From Parastagonospora avenae f. sp. tritici 18332-5 (taxonomy: Eukaryota > Ascomycota > Dothideomycetes > Pleosporales > Phaeosphaeriaceae): a DNA stretch of 64,000 nucleotides. The stretch is from positions 124,001 through 188,000 of the forward strand of contig JAFJTR010000001.1 in assembly GCA_022559985.1 (NCBI GenBank), read 5' to 3'. Made by a program: the position numbers and the translations under genes. The notes beneath the pieces were generated by a model, which was given only the letters and a program-made list of their open reading frames with translations, ran no database searches and was not told the DNA's origin. Below, piece after piece: positions 22,728 to 34,026 of this stretch. Positions within the stretch are counted from its first letter, which is position 1. Each line of letters opens with the position of its first letter.

Positions 22728-23709
22728 GCAGCTAGTAGTCTGGCCAAAGGGGTATTCACGATATTGCGCCGTGGGGATGTACTTTTATGGATGTGGGATA
22801 AGGGCAGAATGTAACAGCATGAGCACTTGCAGTAGATTTGCCGTATAGCTACGACCCGATGTGGAGGCGATTTGGTTTTCACCTTCATTACTTGACATTA
22901 CCAAAAGTCATGGGCGTTCTGGGTTGCATCTCAGCGACCAGCTATCCTTCTGTTTCTACATATGTACTTTGCTGTCAGTTTTCTTTTGAATCAACATGCA
23001 TCAACAACTTTGAAAATATTCCGTATATTCCGTATCGGGATGATGATGCGCGTCTCGAGAATTCGTTACTAGTCGACGCTCAATCAAAATTAGAAGCAAT
23101 TCCTGTGCACAATCAGAATGTTTTTGTGATGTGACCGGTTAAGTGTGTGAGATTTGCGCCGTGATTTGGAGGATCAGATGTCATCAGCGCCACAACCGTT
23201 GGACGAGATCCAAAAATACGACCTGACACTTGAGCGCCGAACCAGGTAATTCGCCGAACAAGTCAGTCATCGCATGTACTCGGCACGCGGCGGGGTCGGG
23301 GTTTGTGCACAGCGCGGCTGTAGCATTCCCGGTGGGAGCATCAAAGGTAACATCTGGCATCAGTAGTGACGGACCGAGGCAGTGTTTGCCCGCTGTCCAG
23401 TACCATCCTAGAGCAATTTGTACGATATATGAAATCGCGTCATGTGCCCGTCTTGCAAACATGGAGCTTAGCAGTAAAAGAATAGCTCCCGCGGTAGATA
23501 GACAAGTCGCTGTGCGGCCTTGGTGATATCCATGGATGTGAAGTCTCACTACGGGTAAGCTAGCGGTAGTGCGCTAACATATCTTGGCAATGGCCAGGTG
23601 GTCTTCACACGAGGGAAGAGGTGCCAGACCAAAACCCCAGCTCCGCCCACTCCACGCCGCTCATTCAGCGCCCCGACTTTCTCCCTCTCCTTCACCTTCA
23701 TCTGCAGCC
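22728..23709. other. intergenic region, nothing recognised
   Basis: About 1 kb between two plus-strand genes. No domain-bearing ORF is visible. A pyrimidine-rich leader (CTCCCTCTCCTTCACC) directly precedes the next start codon. Confidence 0.5.
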
Positions 23710-24823
23710 ATGGCGCAAATCCGTGGCACAGCCGGCTACCATCTTGGCAACCAGAGCCCTTTCGGCAATGCTGGGCGAACCGACAACAGCACGAATGACC
23801 CGAGTCCGCTGGACCAGTTGAGGGCGCAGACGAGCAAGATTGAGGACATGTTGGACACCTTGTCCGACCCCATCAAGCCGTGAGTCGCTTCCGAAAGTTC
23901 CACGGCCACTGCGGTCTTCTGGTGCCACAAAAGCGCCTTGTGAAGTCGAAGCTAATCGAGGCCTCGAACAGATACCTGCCAGCCATTGGCCGCTTTTTAA
24001 TTGTTGTTACTTTCCTCGAGGATGCGCTGCGCATAATAACTCAATGGCGCGACCAGCTCACATATCTTCACGACTACCGACACAGTATGCAACTCCGAAA
24101 TCACCCTCAAAGCCGAGCAATTGCTGACACGTGCCTTTTACAGTCTGGAACGGTGTCACCCACCTCTTCCTCATCGTCAACGTCATCGTCATGACCGGCG
24201 CCTCAATCATGGTTATTGCACGAAAACACTCGGAATACGCCGTAGCTGGTCTTATGGGCGTCGTGGTTTTGCAGGGTATCGGATACGGCTTGGTTTTCGA
24301 CCTGAACTTCTTTTTGCGCAATTTATCGGTCATGGGAGGACTGCTTATGGTCCTCTCCGACTCCTGGGTTCGCAAGAAGTTCGCCCCCGCTGGCCTTCCT
24401 ACCCTTGACGAGAAGGACAAGAAGATGTACTTCCAGCTTGCGGGCCGTGTCTTGCTCATCTTCCTTTTCGTCGGTTTCGTTTTCCGCGGTGAATGGGGTT
24501 TCTGGAGAATTGTTGCCAGTCTACTCGGACTCGTTGCTTGCGTCATGGTTGTTGTTGGATTCAAGGCCAAGTTCTCGGCGATCATGCTGGTGCTTATTCT
24601 CAGCATCTTCAACCTCTACGTCAACAACTTCTGGAAGCTCCACCCGCACCACCCGCACAAGGACTTTGCAAAGTACGACTTCTTCCAGATCCTTTCCATT
24701 GTGTAAGTTTCCCGAATTCTCCTTTCAAAATTACGCTAATGATGAACCAGCGGTGGTCTCCTTTTGCTGGTCAACATGGGCCCAGGTCAGTTCTCCGTCG
24801 ACGAGAAGAAGAAAGTCTACTAG
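23710..24823 (+). CDS. ERV29: ER cargo receptor, SURF4/Erv29 family
   Basis: Packs soluble secretory cargo into COPII vesicles at the ER. Four exons: 23710-23879, 23972-24084, 24144-24702 and 24751-24823; all junctions keep phase and the product is 304 residues, the normal family size. After a soluble N-terminus the protein has YLPAIGRFLIVVTFLEDALR and ITQW, a hallmark of SURF4/Erv29. A series of hydrophobic helices follows with FVFRGEWGFWRI and NNFWKLHPHHPHKDFAKYDF, then QILSIVGGLLLLVNMGPGQ. The last residues, DEKKKVY, provide a KKxx-type dilysine signal for COPI retrieval to the ER. SEC13, a COPII coat component, is also in the window, but distance and strand give no sign of co-regulation. 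Confidence 0.95.
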
Positions 24824-25363
24824 ACGATATCTACATTCCGCGACCCGCATATCGATATGAATCCTGGATGCATGCGTCCAGTGCTTTTGATACCACGCAC
24901 TCATCATGAGGGACGCGCGACAGTATCTATTCGAGCCCGGCAGCAGTACATTGAGGAGAAACTAGGGACAGGGATAAAAGCGAACATGCCCCAGCATGGC
25001 GTCTGGCAGGCATGCAATGTGTAGACTACGAATATCCGGCGTTTATATAAGGTGCAATTGGACAGCATTGCCCATATTGGAAATTTCTATTAAACTTATC
25101 TTGCCAACTGCATGCACACAATTTGATTCGGATTGTGGACACATTGACTATGAGCGACAATGGGGTAGACGACGTCAGTGCGGATTTTCGGCCATCTCCG
25201 CGAAAAGCCACAGCTAATACCTGCCATCCATGGTTAGGTGGGATGGAAAGTAAGCTAGTTATCTAAGCATGCCGTAAGTAATCATCCACCTGCAGCTTGC
25301 TTCAACCAGTCTTTGTACAAACACTTTTTCTCCCTGTAATACGAGATATCAACCAAATATATA
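24824..25363. other. intergenic region
   Basis: 540 bp with no recognised element. AT content rises towards the start of the next gene. Confidence 0.5.
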
Positions 25364-27275
25364 ATGGCACCGAGCAAGATCATTATCGACACCGATCCTG
25401 TAAGTGTTTGAAGAAAAAGCGGGGTAAATGATTCTGTCTAACGGTAGACCAGGGCATTGACGATGTACTCGCCATGCTGCTTGCCTTTTCGGCAAAGCCA
25501 GAAGAGTTGGATATTCTGATGCTATCGCTCACTTTTGGTAATGTTGAAGTACAGAAGTATGTCTCATTCTGCTATTTTATGGATCTCCTCCGGCCCCCAC
25601 CTGTCCACCAGCGATTTGGCTACAATGTAGCTAGCCACATCAAGGGTTTCAGAACTGACTGTGGACTCACTATAGCTGTCTGAGGAATGTCGTCACGCTC
25701 TTCCATCACATCGAGAAGGAGCGGGCGTGGAGAATAGCGAATGGAAGAGCGCCGGGTTTTGAGACGCTGGATGTGAGAAAACCTATTGGTATGCACTTTG
25801 AGCATAGAGTCATGATGAAGTAATAGCTGATAAAGTGTCTTCTAGTCGCTGTTGGTGCTGAAGAGCCCTTGGCTGAACATATGATGGTAGCAGATTTCTT
25901 CCGTAAGTGCAAATATATGAACATCTAATCATGCAGCCGCTCACATGATTTAGATGGCGTCGATGGACTCGGAGGCATACATGGAACTGTGGGCATACTC
26001 CTAGCTTTGTGTAAGCATACACTAATTACATTTACAGCACCCTCATCTCTCGCCAGAAGAGACATGGAAGTCTCTCTTCCTGCCAACACCAGAGAACCTA
26101 TCAGCCGAAGAAGCCGCTGCTTTGGAAGCTGTAAAGGAAAAACACAAACTTTTCATACCATCGCTGAAGCCTGCACATGAAGTCATGCTGCAGATCTTGG
26201 CAGAGAACGAACCAGATACAGTCACCATCGTTGCTGTCGGGCCACTCACGAACCTCGCCATCGCTGCTGCGAAGGACCCCGAGACTTTCTTAAAGGTCAA
26301 AGAAGTTGTTGTCATGGGTGGTGCTGTCGAAGCACCCGGTAACGTAAGCCAATTCCCTCTTCCCTCACATGCCTACAGCTCATGCTGCCGGTCTAGCCAC
26401 CGCCCCTTGATCGCAAATACTCCCCTAGAATTCAAGCCCTTCCCGTCCCCAACTTCAACCTCATCAAGCAACCCGACACACCACTACGCAGATCGCTAAA
26501 CCTCCGCAACCAGATGACTCCCGGCGCAGAATTCAACACCTACGCCGACAGCGTGGCATCCGCACGTATCTTCGCCCTCACATGCCCAAACCCACGCATG
26601 ACCATGCCCCCCGTCCTTTCAGGCCATACAAAACAACAGCTCCCTCCATACCCCGAAAAACTCAGCAAACAGCTCAAAATCAAGCTCTTCCCGCTCGGTA
26701 CCTACCTCCCTGTCCCCCTTTGACTCCCAACACTAACCATCTATCAGATATTACCGAACACCACCTCCTTCCCGCCACCCTCTTCAAGTCTTACACCACC
26801 AGCCCGCCCGTAGCAGGTAGTCCCTTAGCAGAATGGGCCACCCTCTTCCTCAACGCCACATTCGAGAAAAACCTCTCACTTAACCCGCAGCAAGACCGCA
26901 CGAAAATGGGTCTGCAGCTACACGATCCGCTTACGGTGTGGTATGCGAGTTGCGCGGCGCACGAAGGGTGGGAGTTCAAGACGGAGGATTTGAGGGTTGA
27001 AACTAGCGGGCAGTGGACGAGGGGATGTAAGTTTTCCTTCTCAGTGTGAAAGTGATGGTGCGGGATGTCAGCTAACGATGTGAGTAGGCATTGTGGCGGA
27101 TCGTAGGGGCCGCCCGGTCAGCGAGGGGAAAGGGGATTTGGAAGAAGATGCACTGGGGGATGCGGGGGGTTGGCGCGATTCGAGGAAGGGGAACCGTGTG
27201 GCGTGGTGTACGAAGAGTCCGGGAACGGCGTTGTTTGCGGGACATTTGTTGGAGAGGGTGCTTGGGAAGGTGTAA
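25364..27275 (+). CDS. inosine-uridine preferring nucleoside hydrolase
   Basis: Hydrolyses the N-glycosidic bond of ribonucleosides for purine and pyrimidine salvage. Nine exons: 25364-25399, 25453-25556, 25676-25788, 25846-25902, 25954-25988, 26038-26343, 26514-26697, 26748-27026 and 27088-27275. They sum to 434 codons with consistent phases. The calcium- and ribose-binding signature DTDPGIDDVLAM (residues 9-20) is split by the first intron. Later blocks are GNVEVQN, FFHGVDGLGGIHGTHPHL, TVTIVAVGPLTNLAIA with VVMGGAVEAPGN, TPGAEFNTYADSVAS, and the active-site-region HDPLTVWYA. The short 35-nt exon uses a weak GTGGGC donor, chosen because it alone preserves GIHGTHPHL. There is no signal peptide, so the enzyme is probably cytosolic. 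Confidence 0.9.
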
Positions 27276-28198
27276 AGACGTTGTGGCATGATGAAGTATA
27301 AGTTTTGGTAAATGTAGAAGGTCTGAGAGATCAGGACAATGCCACGAGATACATGTAGGAGAGATTACGTTTCCACTATGTTGTGGTCAATGTTTTTGGC
27401 ATCAACTCTCCAGCTCTAGGTACCATGCCTGTATTGACGACTACTTAGGTAGTATACAGCCAAAAGCCCACATCGTATTATGAAGAAAACATGTAGACAC
27501 TGTCCGTAATCAGAGAGACCCATATCGTACCAAAAGCAGGATCTAAGCCAGTGTCGAATTCTAAAAAATCTGGCGGGATGACATCTCCTCGTTGCATGAC
27601 TTACTGAAGGGCAGCGATGTACCACTGTTGTATTAATCAGGGCAACGTGATCTTAGTGGACTTACATGTGAGCAGAACACATTATCAAATTCGACAGATA
27701 TATGATGCGTATTTGTAAACTTATTTTCCTGCAGACTGGCATTGTCACAATCACACTTGTTGTTCCTGAGATTATGAGGCTTGCTGCCAGATTGTATCAG
27801 ACTTTGCATATACGACACAGGTGAGCGAACAAAGTATGCCGCAACAGGAGCCATATAGATGAGCTCACATTTTGGGCGACATGGAGGCTTAGACTCATGG
27901 GAAGTAAGGATTCGTGCTGTTGCCGCTGAGGTTCGAACCATCCCTGACTAAGTTACTGTCGGGCGTAAGTGAAGCTTCAAAAGGAATCTCGCTAAAGCGG
28001 GAGTTGCAGCAAAAGACATTCTTCGCGGGTTTCCGATTCGCACACTTGGCCCAGATGCGCAGTCATGCATGCATGAAGGATACGCTAGAGATCAACGCCA
28101 TTGGCCGGATTTGTGCCAGCATGGCGACGAAATGCCATATTATAGTATGATACAGCGGTCCTTCATCTTGTTGCCTGTGCTCCATATTCAAATCAACA
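27276..28198. other. intergenic region
   Basis: About 920 bp without a recognised gene. The next gene may have unrecognised upstream exons at the right end of this stretch. Confidence 0.45.
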
Positions 28199-28722
28199 AT
28201 GCCATTCCCTTGGTTTCCCAGACGCTGCAAAGTATCAGACAGCTCAAGAACAACCCTGACTTGCGATGACCATATTCCTCCAGGTCAAGCATTTTGCAGA
28301 CGACACTGTCGCGCATATACTCTGTGCAAGGAGAGGAGTTATGGCTCTACCAAGTATTGCCATGCACGTATGTGTTGTTGAAAACGACCATTAGCTTCGC
28401 TGACCATGACTTAGATGCTTGCCACAAGCCAAAATGCAACCTCATGGTCGCGTCCCATGACACAAAGCTAGCAAGGTATTGCGCCATACACAAATGTGTT
28501 TACTGTAGCGACTCAGCCTCGCACGACCGAGGCTTCTGCAACAAGCATGAATGCGTTGTACAGAGCTGCGCTCGAGGTCGCGCCACCCGAGCTTCTGTCT
28601 ATTGCCAGGACCATGAATGCCGAGTCAGGAGCTGTCGCGCCGAGGCAACTGTTGCGGGAGGTGCTTGCAGAGTCAACCAACATGACTTGCATAATGTCGG
28701 AGTGGCGGAGATGCAAGGCTGA
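28199..28722 (+). CDS. Cys/His-repeat protein, putative zinc-binding
   Basis: Two exons, 28199-28367 and 28415-28722, joined by a phase-1 intron (GTATGT donor, TTAG acceptor), give 158 residues. The start at the ATG is tentative and further upstream exons are possible. The spliced protein has a repeated Cys/His motif: YCHAHACHKPKC, YCAIHKCVYC, FCNKHECVVQSC and YCQDHECRVRSC, preceded by a variant FCRRHCRAYTLC. The consensus is aromatic-C-x2-H-x-C-x(2,4)-C at intervals of about 22-30 residues, the spacing expected of small zinc-binding knuckles. The splice junction falls inside the second unit and preserves it, which supports the model. There is no signal peptide or membrane segment. I know of similar uncharacterised fungal proteins but no assigned function. 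Confidence 0.68.
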
Positions 28723-28863
28723 GGTACATATCGAATGTCGCTGGAGCTCATTGGTTTGCGTGTAGCTTGATTTGTGGTTGCGCTCTTCTTCTTAGTATAT
28801 ACCTTATATGTATATGTCTTGACAGGGAATGGATGCCGATTTTTTCCAGACCTGTGCCTATCG

Positions 28864-29889
28864 CTATCGTCCTTGTGGCCTCAATGCATAGCCTCGTAGT
28901 AACGCTGCCCCAATAAGGAAAGCGACAGCAGCACCGAATACATAACCCGTGACAGGCGGAGTGGAGACCTGTGACTCTGTCCGCTGCTTGTTGTAGCTCC
29001 TGGCTTTTTCTGTATATTTAGTCCGTCTTTGTTCAGGCGAATCGTCCTCTTCTTTCACCTCAGCCTTGACGCTGTCCTTTCCGCGACCAAGGTATTCAAG
29101 TATCAACGGATCTTCACACTCGCTGAGATCCAGCCATTCTCTATGAGGTCCACCTTGGTCGAGTGGCATTGCGACATTGAGACCACCAAATTCACCCTCT
29201 TGCCCCGACTTCCTGCCTTTCTTCACTGCCTCGTCGTCCGGAAGCCATGCGTCCAAGATTTGCAGTGGTAAACTTCTGAACACCAAACAAATCCACATTT
29301 CGAGTACGTTCAGAAGGAGATCGGGACAGTCCATGCCTGGTAGAGTGTGATTGCCCATATTGGGTGACGGGACTTGCGCAATGAGGCCAATGGAGTTGTA
29401 TATGCTGTTCTGCATGGCGTGGTAATGTAGACTAGGATTGTCTCTTCGATACCGGAAGTTCAGATGTTGCCCCACACGTGACCGTATCGATCCCGCCTGG
29501 CCAACGTAGATGCGTACTCTGCGGTCGAGCCCAAGGACGCCATCAAGATAAAGGCCCCGACCTTCGTGCTTCAAATCACCGCCAACAGCTTTCAATGCGT
29601 CGAGACTCCATCGGCCGTTGAGAAAGGCCCAAACTTGTGGTCTGATGGATCGAAAGCAAAAGTCCTCGAGACGAGGGTGTCGCTGTACCCATTTTCCATA
29701 CTTTGCGTAGTATTTTGAATCTTCATCTTGTAGCCTCTCCAGGAGATGGACAAGGATCTTCTTTGCCTCCAGTTGCGCTACTGAGAGGTCGGTGGGCAAG
29801 TCGTACATTCTGGTTTGTGTATTTGTGTATGGATGAGGCTTGTGCGAAGCTGGTCGAGAAGTACTAGGTGGCTCCATGACAGCCGACAT
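28864..29889 (-). CDS. GIY-YIG-like domain protein with C-terminal membrane segment
   Basis: Single exon of 341 residues from the first ATG (a longer frame begins only with TTG). The central part contains RVRIYVGQAGSIRSRVGQHL (about 130-150), which matches the first strand, the Y-V-G core and the conserved Arg of GIY-YIG nucleases, followed by LHYHAMQN. A likely helical region contains LLLNVLEMWICLVF. A conserved Glu and Asn of the nuclease fold are plausible but not certain from sequence alone. Near the end a hydrophobic stretch (YVFGAAVAFLIGAALLRGY) suggests a tail anchor, unusual for a nuclease. Fungi carry several uncharacterised proteins of this sort. Nuclease activity is inferred from the motif only. 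Confidence 0.72.
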   Translation of the reverse strand: MSAVMEPPSTSRPASHKPHPYTNTQTRMYDLPTDLSVAQLEAKKILVHLLERLQDEDSKYYAKYGKWVQRHPRLEDFCFRSIRPQVWAFLNGRWSLDALKAVGGDLKHEGRGLYLDGVLGLDRRVRIYVGQAGSIRSRVGQHLNFRYRRDNPSLHYHAMQNSIYNSIGLIAQVPSPNMGNHTLPGMDCPDLLLNVLEMWICLVFRSLPLQILDAWLPDDEAVKKGRKSGQEGEFGGLNVAMPLDQGGPHREWLDLSECEDPLILEYLGRGKDSVKAEVKEEDDSPEQRRTKYTEKARSYNKQRTESQVSTPPVTGYVFGAAVAFLIGAALLRGYALRPQGR

Positions 29890-30586
29890 CTTCAATGACT
29901 GAACATACGTTCTGACGCGTTCGTTTTGGTATGATGCAAGATATTAGGCAACGTTCAGTATTGGTTAGCGCCGAGGCAACAATGAGGCAAAGCGCGTCGA
30001 GGTTGTGGTTAATTGGTGATAGGTAATTTGAATGCGAGTTTGCTGCCTAGATACAGCAAAGGAAAATATCTCGAAGCTTAGAATTAATGAGAATGTTGTA
30101 GCGTATGTTGACGTAAGGAAGTGTGGTTAAACATGGATGAAGCCTCGAATTAGCGCTCTCTCGCTTCGCTTGACACGGCTAGCGTTATGACGCGAAAATG
30201 TCACGTCTTCTTGCAGTAACTATCTCGGAGACTGTCGTATTGGCGCATGATGCCTTCCAGCTGAAATCTTTCAACTACATCCAAGAGAATGCCTTCTACA
30301 TGGTCCTGGACCTTAGGGTACTCTCACTGGTGAGTGACCAACTGACTGCACGCCATTGGGGCAGTGACTGGATAGCGATGCACCATATTTCTCAGATGTA
30401 GGCGAAAAAGTGACGATGGAGGCGAGGGGATAGAAGTTGGTGTTGATGTAGAAGACATGATCTCGAAGCTGAAAGCCTCTGTTGACAACGGCCCCGACTC
30501 CTCACAGTACGCGAAAATACAGATCTCGATACAGAGAGATACACGCTGGGAGACGCGATAAGTGATTTCGCCAACGACGCAGCTTT
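29890..30586. other. intergenic region
   Basis: About 700 bp, AT-rich in its left half. It lies upstream of the GIY-YIG-like gene and downstream of the chitin-binding gene. Nothing recognised. Confidence 0.5.
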
Positions 30587-31096
30587 CTAGTTGCACTTGC
30601 CAAACTCAGGTTGGCATTTCGCACCACAGTACGCTGATCCTGACCCACAGTATCCATATCTGGGAGAGTGTGAGGATTTGTACTCTCTTCGCCATGACCC
30701 TGACTTACTGAGAACAGCAGCTTCCCCATTGCGACCAGTGACAATGAGAGCCTCCCCTCGCGCCGTCAGTATCACCACAACGGCCATTGGGCGATGCCTT
30801 GCCTGAAGACGACGAGGGAGGTGAAGGAGAATCTTCTTTGCAGTCACCGAACTTTGATTGACAGCGATTTGAGCAGTGGTGTATAGTAGAGCCACACCAT
30901 CCATACCTGATCGCACGATTAGTTCTGAAAGGCGTGGTGCTTGTGTGAAGGGTACTCACTGCGAGCAGCAGTCGCCAAATCCACTCCCCTTACACGTCAG
31001 ACCGTCGTAGCCGCCGCATTTACCATCTTTGCTGGTACCACTGGCTGCGATACTTGTCGCGAAGATGGCGAGAACCGAGAAAGATGTGAGAAGCAT
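30587..31096 (-). CDS. secreted chitin-binding protein with two CBM18 (hevein-like) modules
   Basis: Three exons, 31096-30960, 30906-30709 and 30659-30587, encode 135 residues; an ATG 16 codons upstream is possible but would spoil the signal peptide. MLLTSFSVLAIFATSIAA is a clear secretion signal. The first module reads CGGYDGLTCKGSGFGDCCSQ, then YGWCGSTIHHCSNRCQ. The second has CHWSQWGSCCSQ then YGYCGSGSAYCGAKCQ. Each shows the hevein core CCSxxG(W/Y)CG with the aromatic residues that bind N-acetylglucosamine. A Ser/Pro linker joins them. Both introns interrupt the module at the same codon, between CCSQ and YG. Proteins of this design bind chitin in the apoplast or cell wall and can shield hyphae from plant chitinases, as LysM and Avr4-type effectors do. 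That role is inference. Confidence 0.88.
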
Positions 31097-32079
31097 GATG
31101 CACAATTGTTGAATTACGTCAATATGGGTATGAGACCGGTCCAACAGTAGCCTACCAGCGCTAGACAGCCATACGAATGGCTATAGGAGGTCTATGTCAG
31201 TATGTAGATGGTGGACAGACATTTCCGTAGTCATCCCGCAAGGCGAAAGTGAGCTTTAGACTCCGTTCAGCTGCCACAGTGCCAATGTTAGTAGTGGCCG
31301 AGCTACAGAACTTTACATGAACATTTGGTGCGGTTGACGAATGGCACCGAAGCCATAGCGTGTTGAGGCTGATCTAGAGCGCCGATCTAGGCAGGTGGAG
31401 ACAAACGTGGAAAACTTCAGTAAAGGAAGTGCAAGCCACATTGCATCGATGCCTAGGTTCGAGTGCCAAGATGTGGAGTTGAGGTGCCGATGAGAGAGAG
31501 GCGAAGTGTCGTCCGTTGTCGAATGGCGAGGAGACTGCCCTCCTGTGTCTGCCTCGGTTATGAAGGGCAATGTTGTGGGATGATCTAATTGATGCTGGTG
31601 AGGCTGTTTGCGAAACCATCTAAAGGCACATGATTTAATCCGACCGTGTCTTACGATGTGGTAGATCACGACTTCCTCAATCGAAAGTGATATAGCTTGA
31701 TGCAGTCTTAGAAGAAGGCAGAGGAGAAGTTCCAGTGCTTCAATGTAGCAGCGTCCCAAGGACCGCTGTCCCTATGATATTCACAGGTAAATCAACTGCG
31801 CCACGAATTCAAAACAGTTCTTTCCACCTACGCGACAAACATATTGCATGTTAATGGCTGGGTCACTGTCAGGGTACGCTCATGTGAACAGCGCTAGAGA
31901 TCTAATCTTATCTCATCAGCACCCCTGCCACTTGAGGCCAGAACAGCAACATCGCGACCAAGTCCAAGCTCTAAACACATCTGGCTACAACGTCAAGCTC
32001 TCTTACCCGACACAGCACCCTCATAGGCCATAAAACACACATATACTATAAATACCGCCTCAATACGACCACAGCAAAT
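31097..32079. other. intergenic region
   Basis: About 1 kb shared as upstream region by the chitin-binding gene (minus) and SEC13 (plus). No supported ORF. TATACTATAAATA at about 32042-32054, some 30 bp before the SEC13 ATG, is TATA-like. Confidence 0.5.
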
Positions 32080-33288
32080 ATGGTAAGTGCAGCTCGCCAT
32101 GCGCCGCGCGCCTTCCCGATGTCCATCCGCTAATTCGTGGCTGCCCATTCCAGGCAAACGTATTACAGAATGCGAACCACGATGACATGATTGTACGTCT
32201 ACATATCCTCCAGAAATCCCGCACACACGCCGCATACGTCCACCACATTCAATCACCTTCAAGACGCGCACATCAGGCGCAATGGCCGACAACGGACAAA
32301 ACGTGGACCTGCTCTCGATCGAAGCTAACGAGGTCCAGCATGATGCCGTGCTCGACTACTATGGTCGGCGGTTAGCGACATGCTCTTCAGACAAGACGAT
32401 CAAGATCTTTGAAGTTGAGGGCGACAAACATACACTGGTCGAGACCCTGCGAGGGTACGTCACCACCAAAACACCGTGCGAGGACGCTGTTGACAACTGG
32501 ACAGACACGAAGGCCCAGTATGGTGCGTCGCATGGGCCCATCCCAAGTACGGCAACATCCTCGCATCCTCCTCATATGACGGCAAGGTCATCATCTGGCG
32601 CGAGCAGTCGTCCACATGGCAGAAGATCTACGAGGTTGCCCTACACACTGCCTCGGTCAACATTGTCGCCTGGGCGCCCCACGAAGTGGGCTGCCTTCTC
32701 GCATGCGCCTCTTCCGACGGCAACATCTCGGTGCTTGAATTCAAGGACAATGCGTGGTCACATGTGATCTTCCAGGCCTGCGGTAGCGGCGTTAACAGCG
32801 TCTCGTGGGCCCCAGCTGTCGCGCCCGGACAGGTAGTAAGCGCAAGCGGAAACCAGGCTGGCGCTGCGAGGCGGTTTGTCACGGGCGGAAGCGATTGCCA
32901 GGTCAAGCTATGGGACTTCAGCGCTGAGACTGGAAGCTGGCAGAGCACACAGATCTTGACCGGACACACAGATTGGGTGCGCGATGTTGCCTGGTCGCCG
33001 ACTGTTCTCTCCAAGTCCTACATCGCATCTGCATCGCAAGACAAGACCGTGCGCATTTGGACGTCTTCAGACCTCCGTACGTATACATTGAATCATGTGG
33101 AGGTCTCCTACTAACTACATCTAGGTGACTGGAAGTCAACTGTTCTCAACGTCGATGCTGTCGCCTGGCGCGTAAGCTGGAGTCTGAGCGGTAACGTGCT
33201 GGCCGTCAGCACCGGCGACAACCGTGTTAGCCTGTGGAAGGAGAGGCTGAGCGGCGGATGGGAATGTGTCAAGACGATTGAGGAGTAG
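32080..33288 (+). CDS. SEC13: SEC13, COPII coat / nuclear pore WD40 protein
   Basis: Forms the outer COPII cage with Sec31 and part of the Y-shaped Nup84 nuclear-pore complex. Five exons: 32080-32082 (only the ATG), 32154-32192, 32339-32454, 32505-33076 and 33125-33288. They total 298 codons, the usual size. The protein reads M, then ANVLQNANHDDMI, then HDAVLDYYGRRLATCSSDKT, which is the highly conserved start of Sec13. Further WD blades contain GPVWCVAWAHPKYGNILASS, VNIVAWAPHEVGCLLACAS, DWVRDVAWSP and VRIWTSSDL, and it ends in KERLSGGWECVKTIEE. The first donor (GTAAGT directly after ATG) and the family N-terminus define the three-nucleotide coding exon. Intron 2 contains an in-frame ATG open into exon 3, offering an alternative N-terminus. 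Confidence 0.95.
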
Positions 33289-34026
33289 ATGATAAGATGA
33301 AGGGCGGTGCAAAGACGACAGCAGTGCCAACTTCATGGTCCATCGATTGAATTGATTTGAGCGAGCCGCGAGGAGACGAAAAGATCTAGAGAAATCAACT
33401 TCAAACTCTTCATTGGCTTTCCATTCTGTATATGTAGTGGATCTTTTCCTCAACGTCCACTTCTCTTCAATCTTAAGCCGCAAGTCTTTTCACGTTCACC
33501 ATCCTAAGTCATGTCGTCACTTGCAAAGTCCTTTCACTGCCACGCCGGTTTTCCTCGTCAAGACGATTGTTTGATTTAACCGATCTAACGTCCCTATCAA
33601 ACCCCTCCATAGCGCAGGCGAACGCGCGAGAACAGGGCTTACAGCACTCTACTTGTGGACCGTACGCTAATAGTGGTCGTTGGTGGCCTTTGTAGAGATA
33701 CTGGGCCATATGGGTGCCAGCTACTAATTATGCACAGAAGTTGGCGTATGCGCCTTGTTTACTTACAATATCCTCGCCGAGATGACGGAGAACTGGAACT
33801 GCGTCCTTGTTCTCGAGGCCCGTAGAATAGCGACCAAATATTGATTGGCAAGCCTATACAGACTCACATTATGATTGTGCTCTCGACATTGCGATCCAAT
33901 GCATGTTTGGGTAGAGTGTAAGACAAACGCGCCGCCAAGACCTGCGATCTCTACGGCTCGGGGTCGCATTCACCTCGCAATCTTCTACATTCTATCGCAA
34001 TCCTTCGACTAGCCATTTAACGAAAC
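33289..34026. other. intergenic region
   Basis: About 740 bp between SEC13 and the F-box/ankyrin array. No recognised element. Confidence 0.5.

Noticed and set aside
27920..27960. GGTTCGAACC palindrome as a tRNA T loop
   Set aside because: No surrounding cloverleaf; a chance palindrome.
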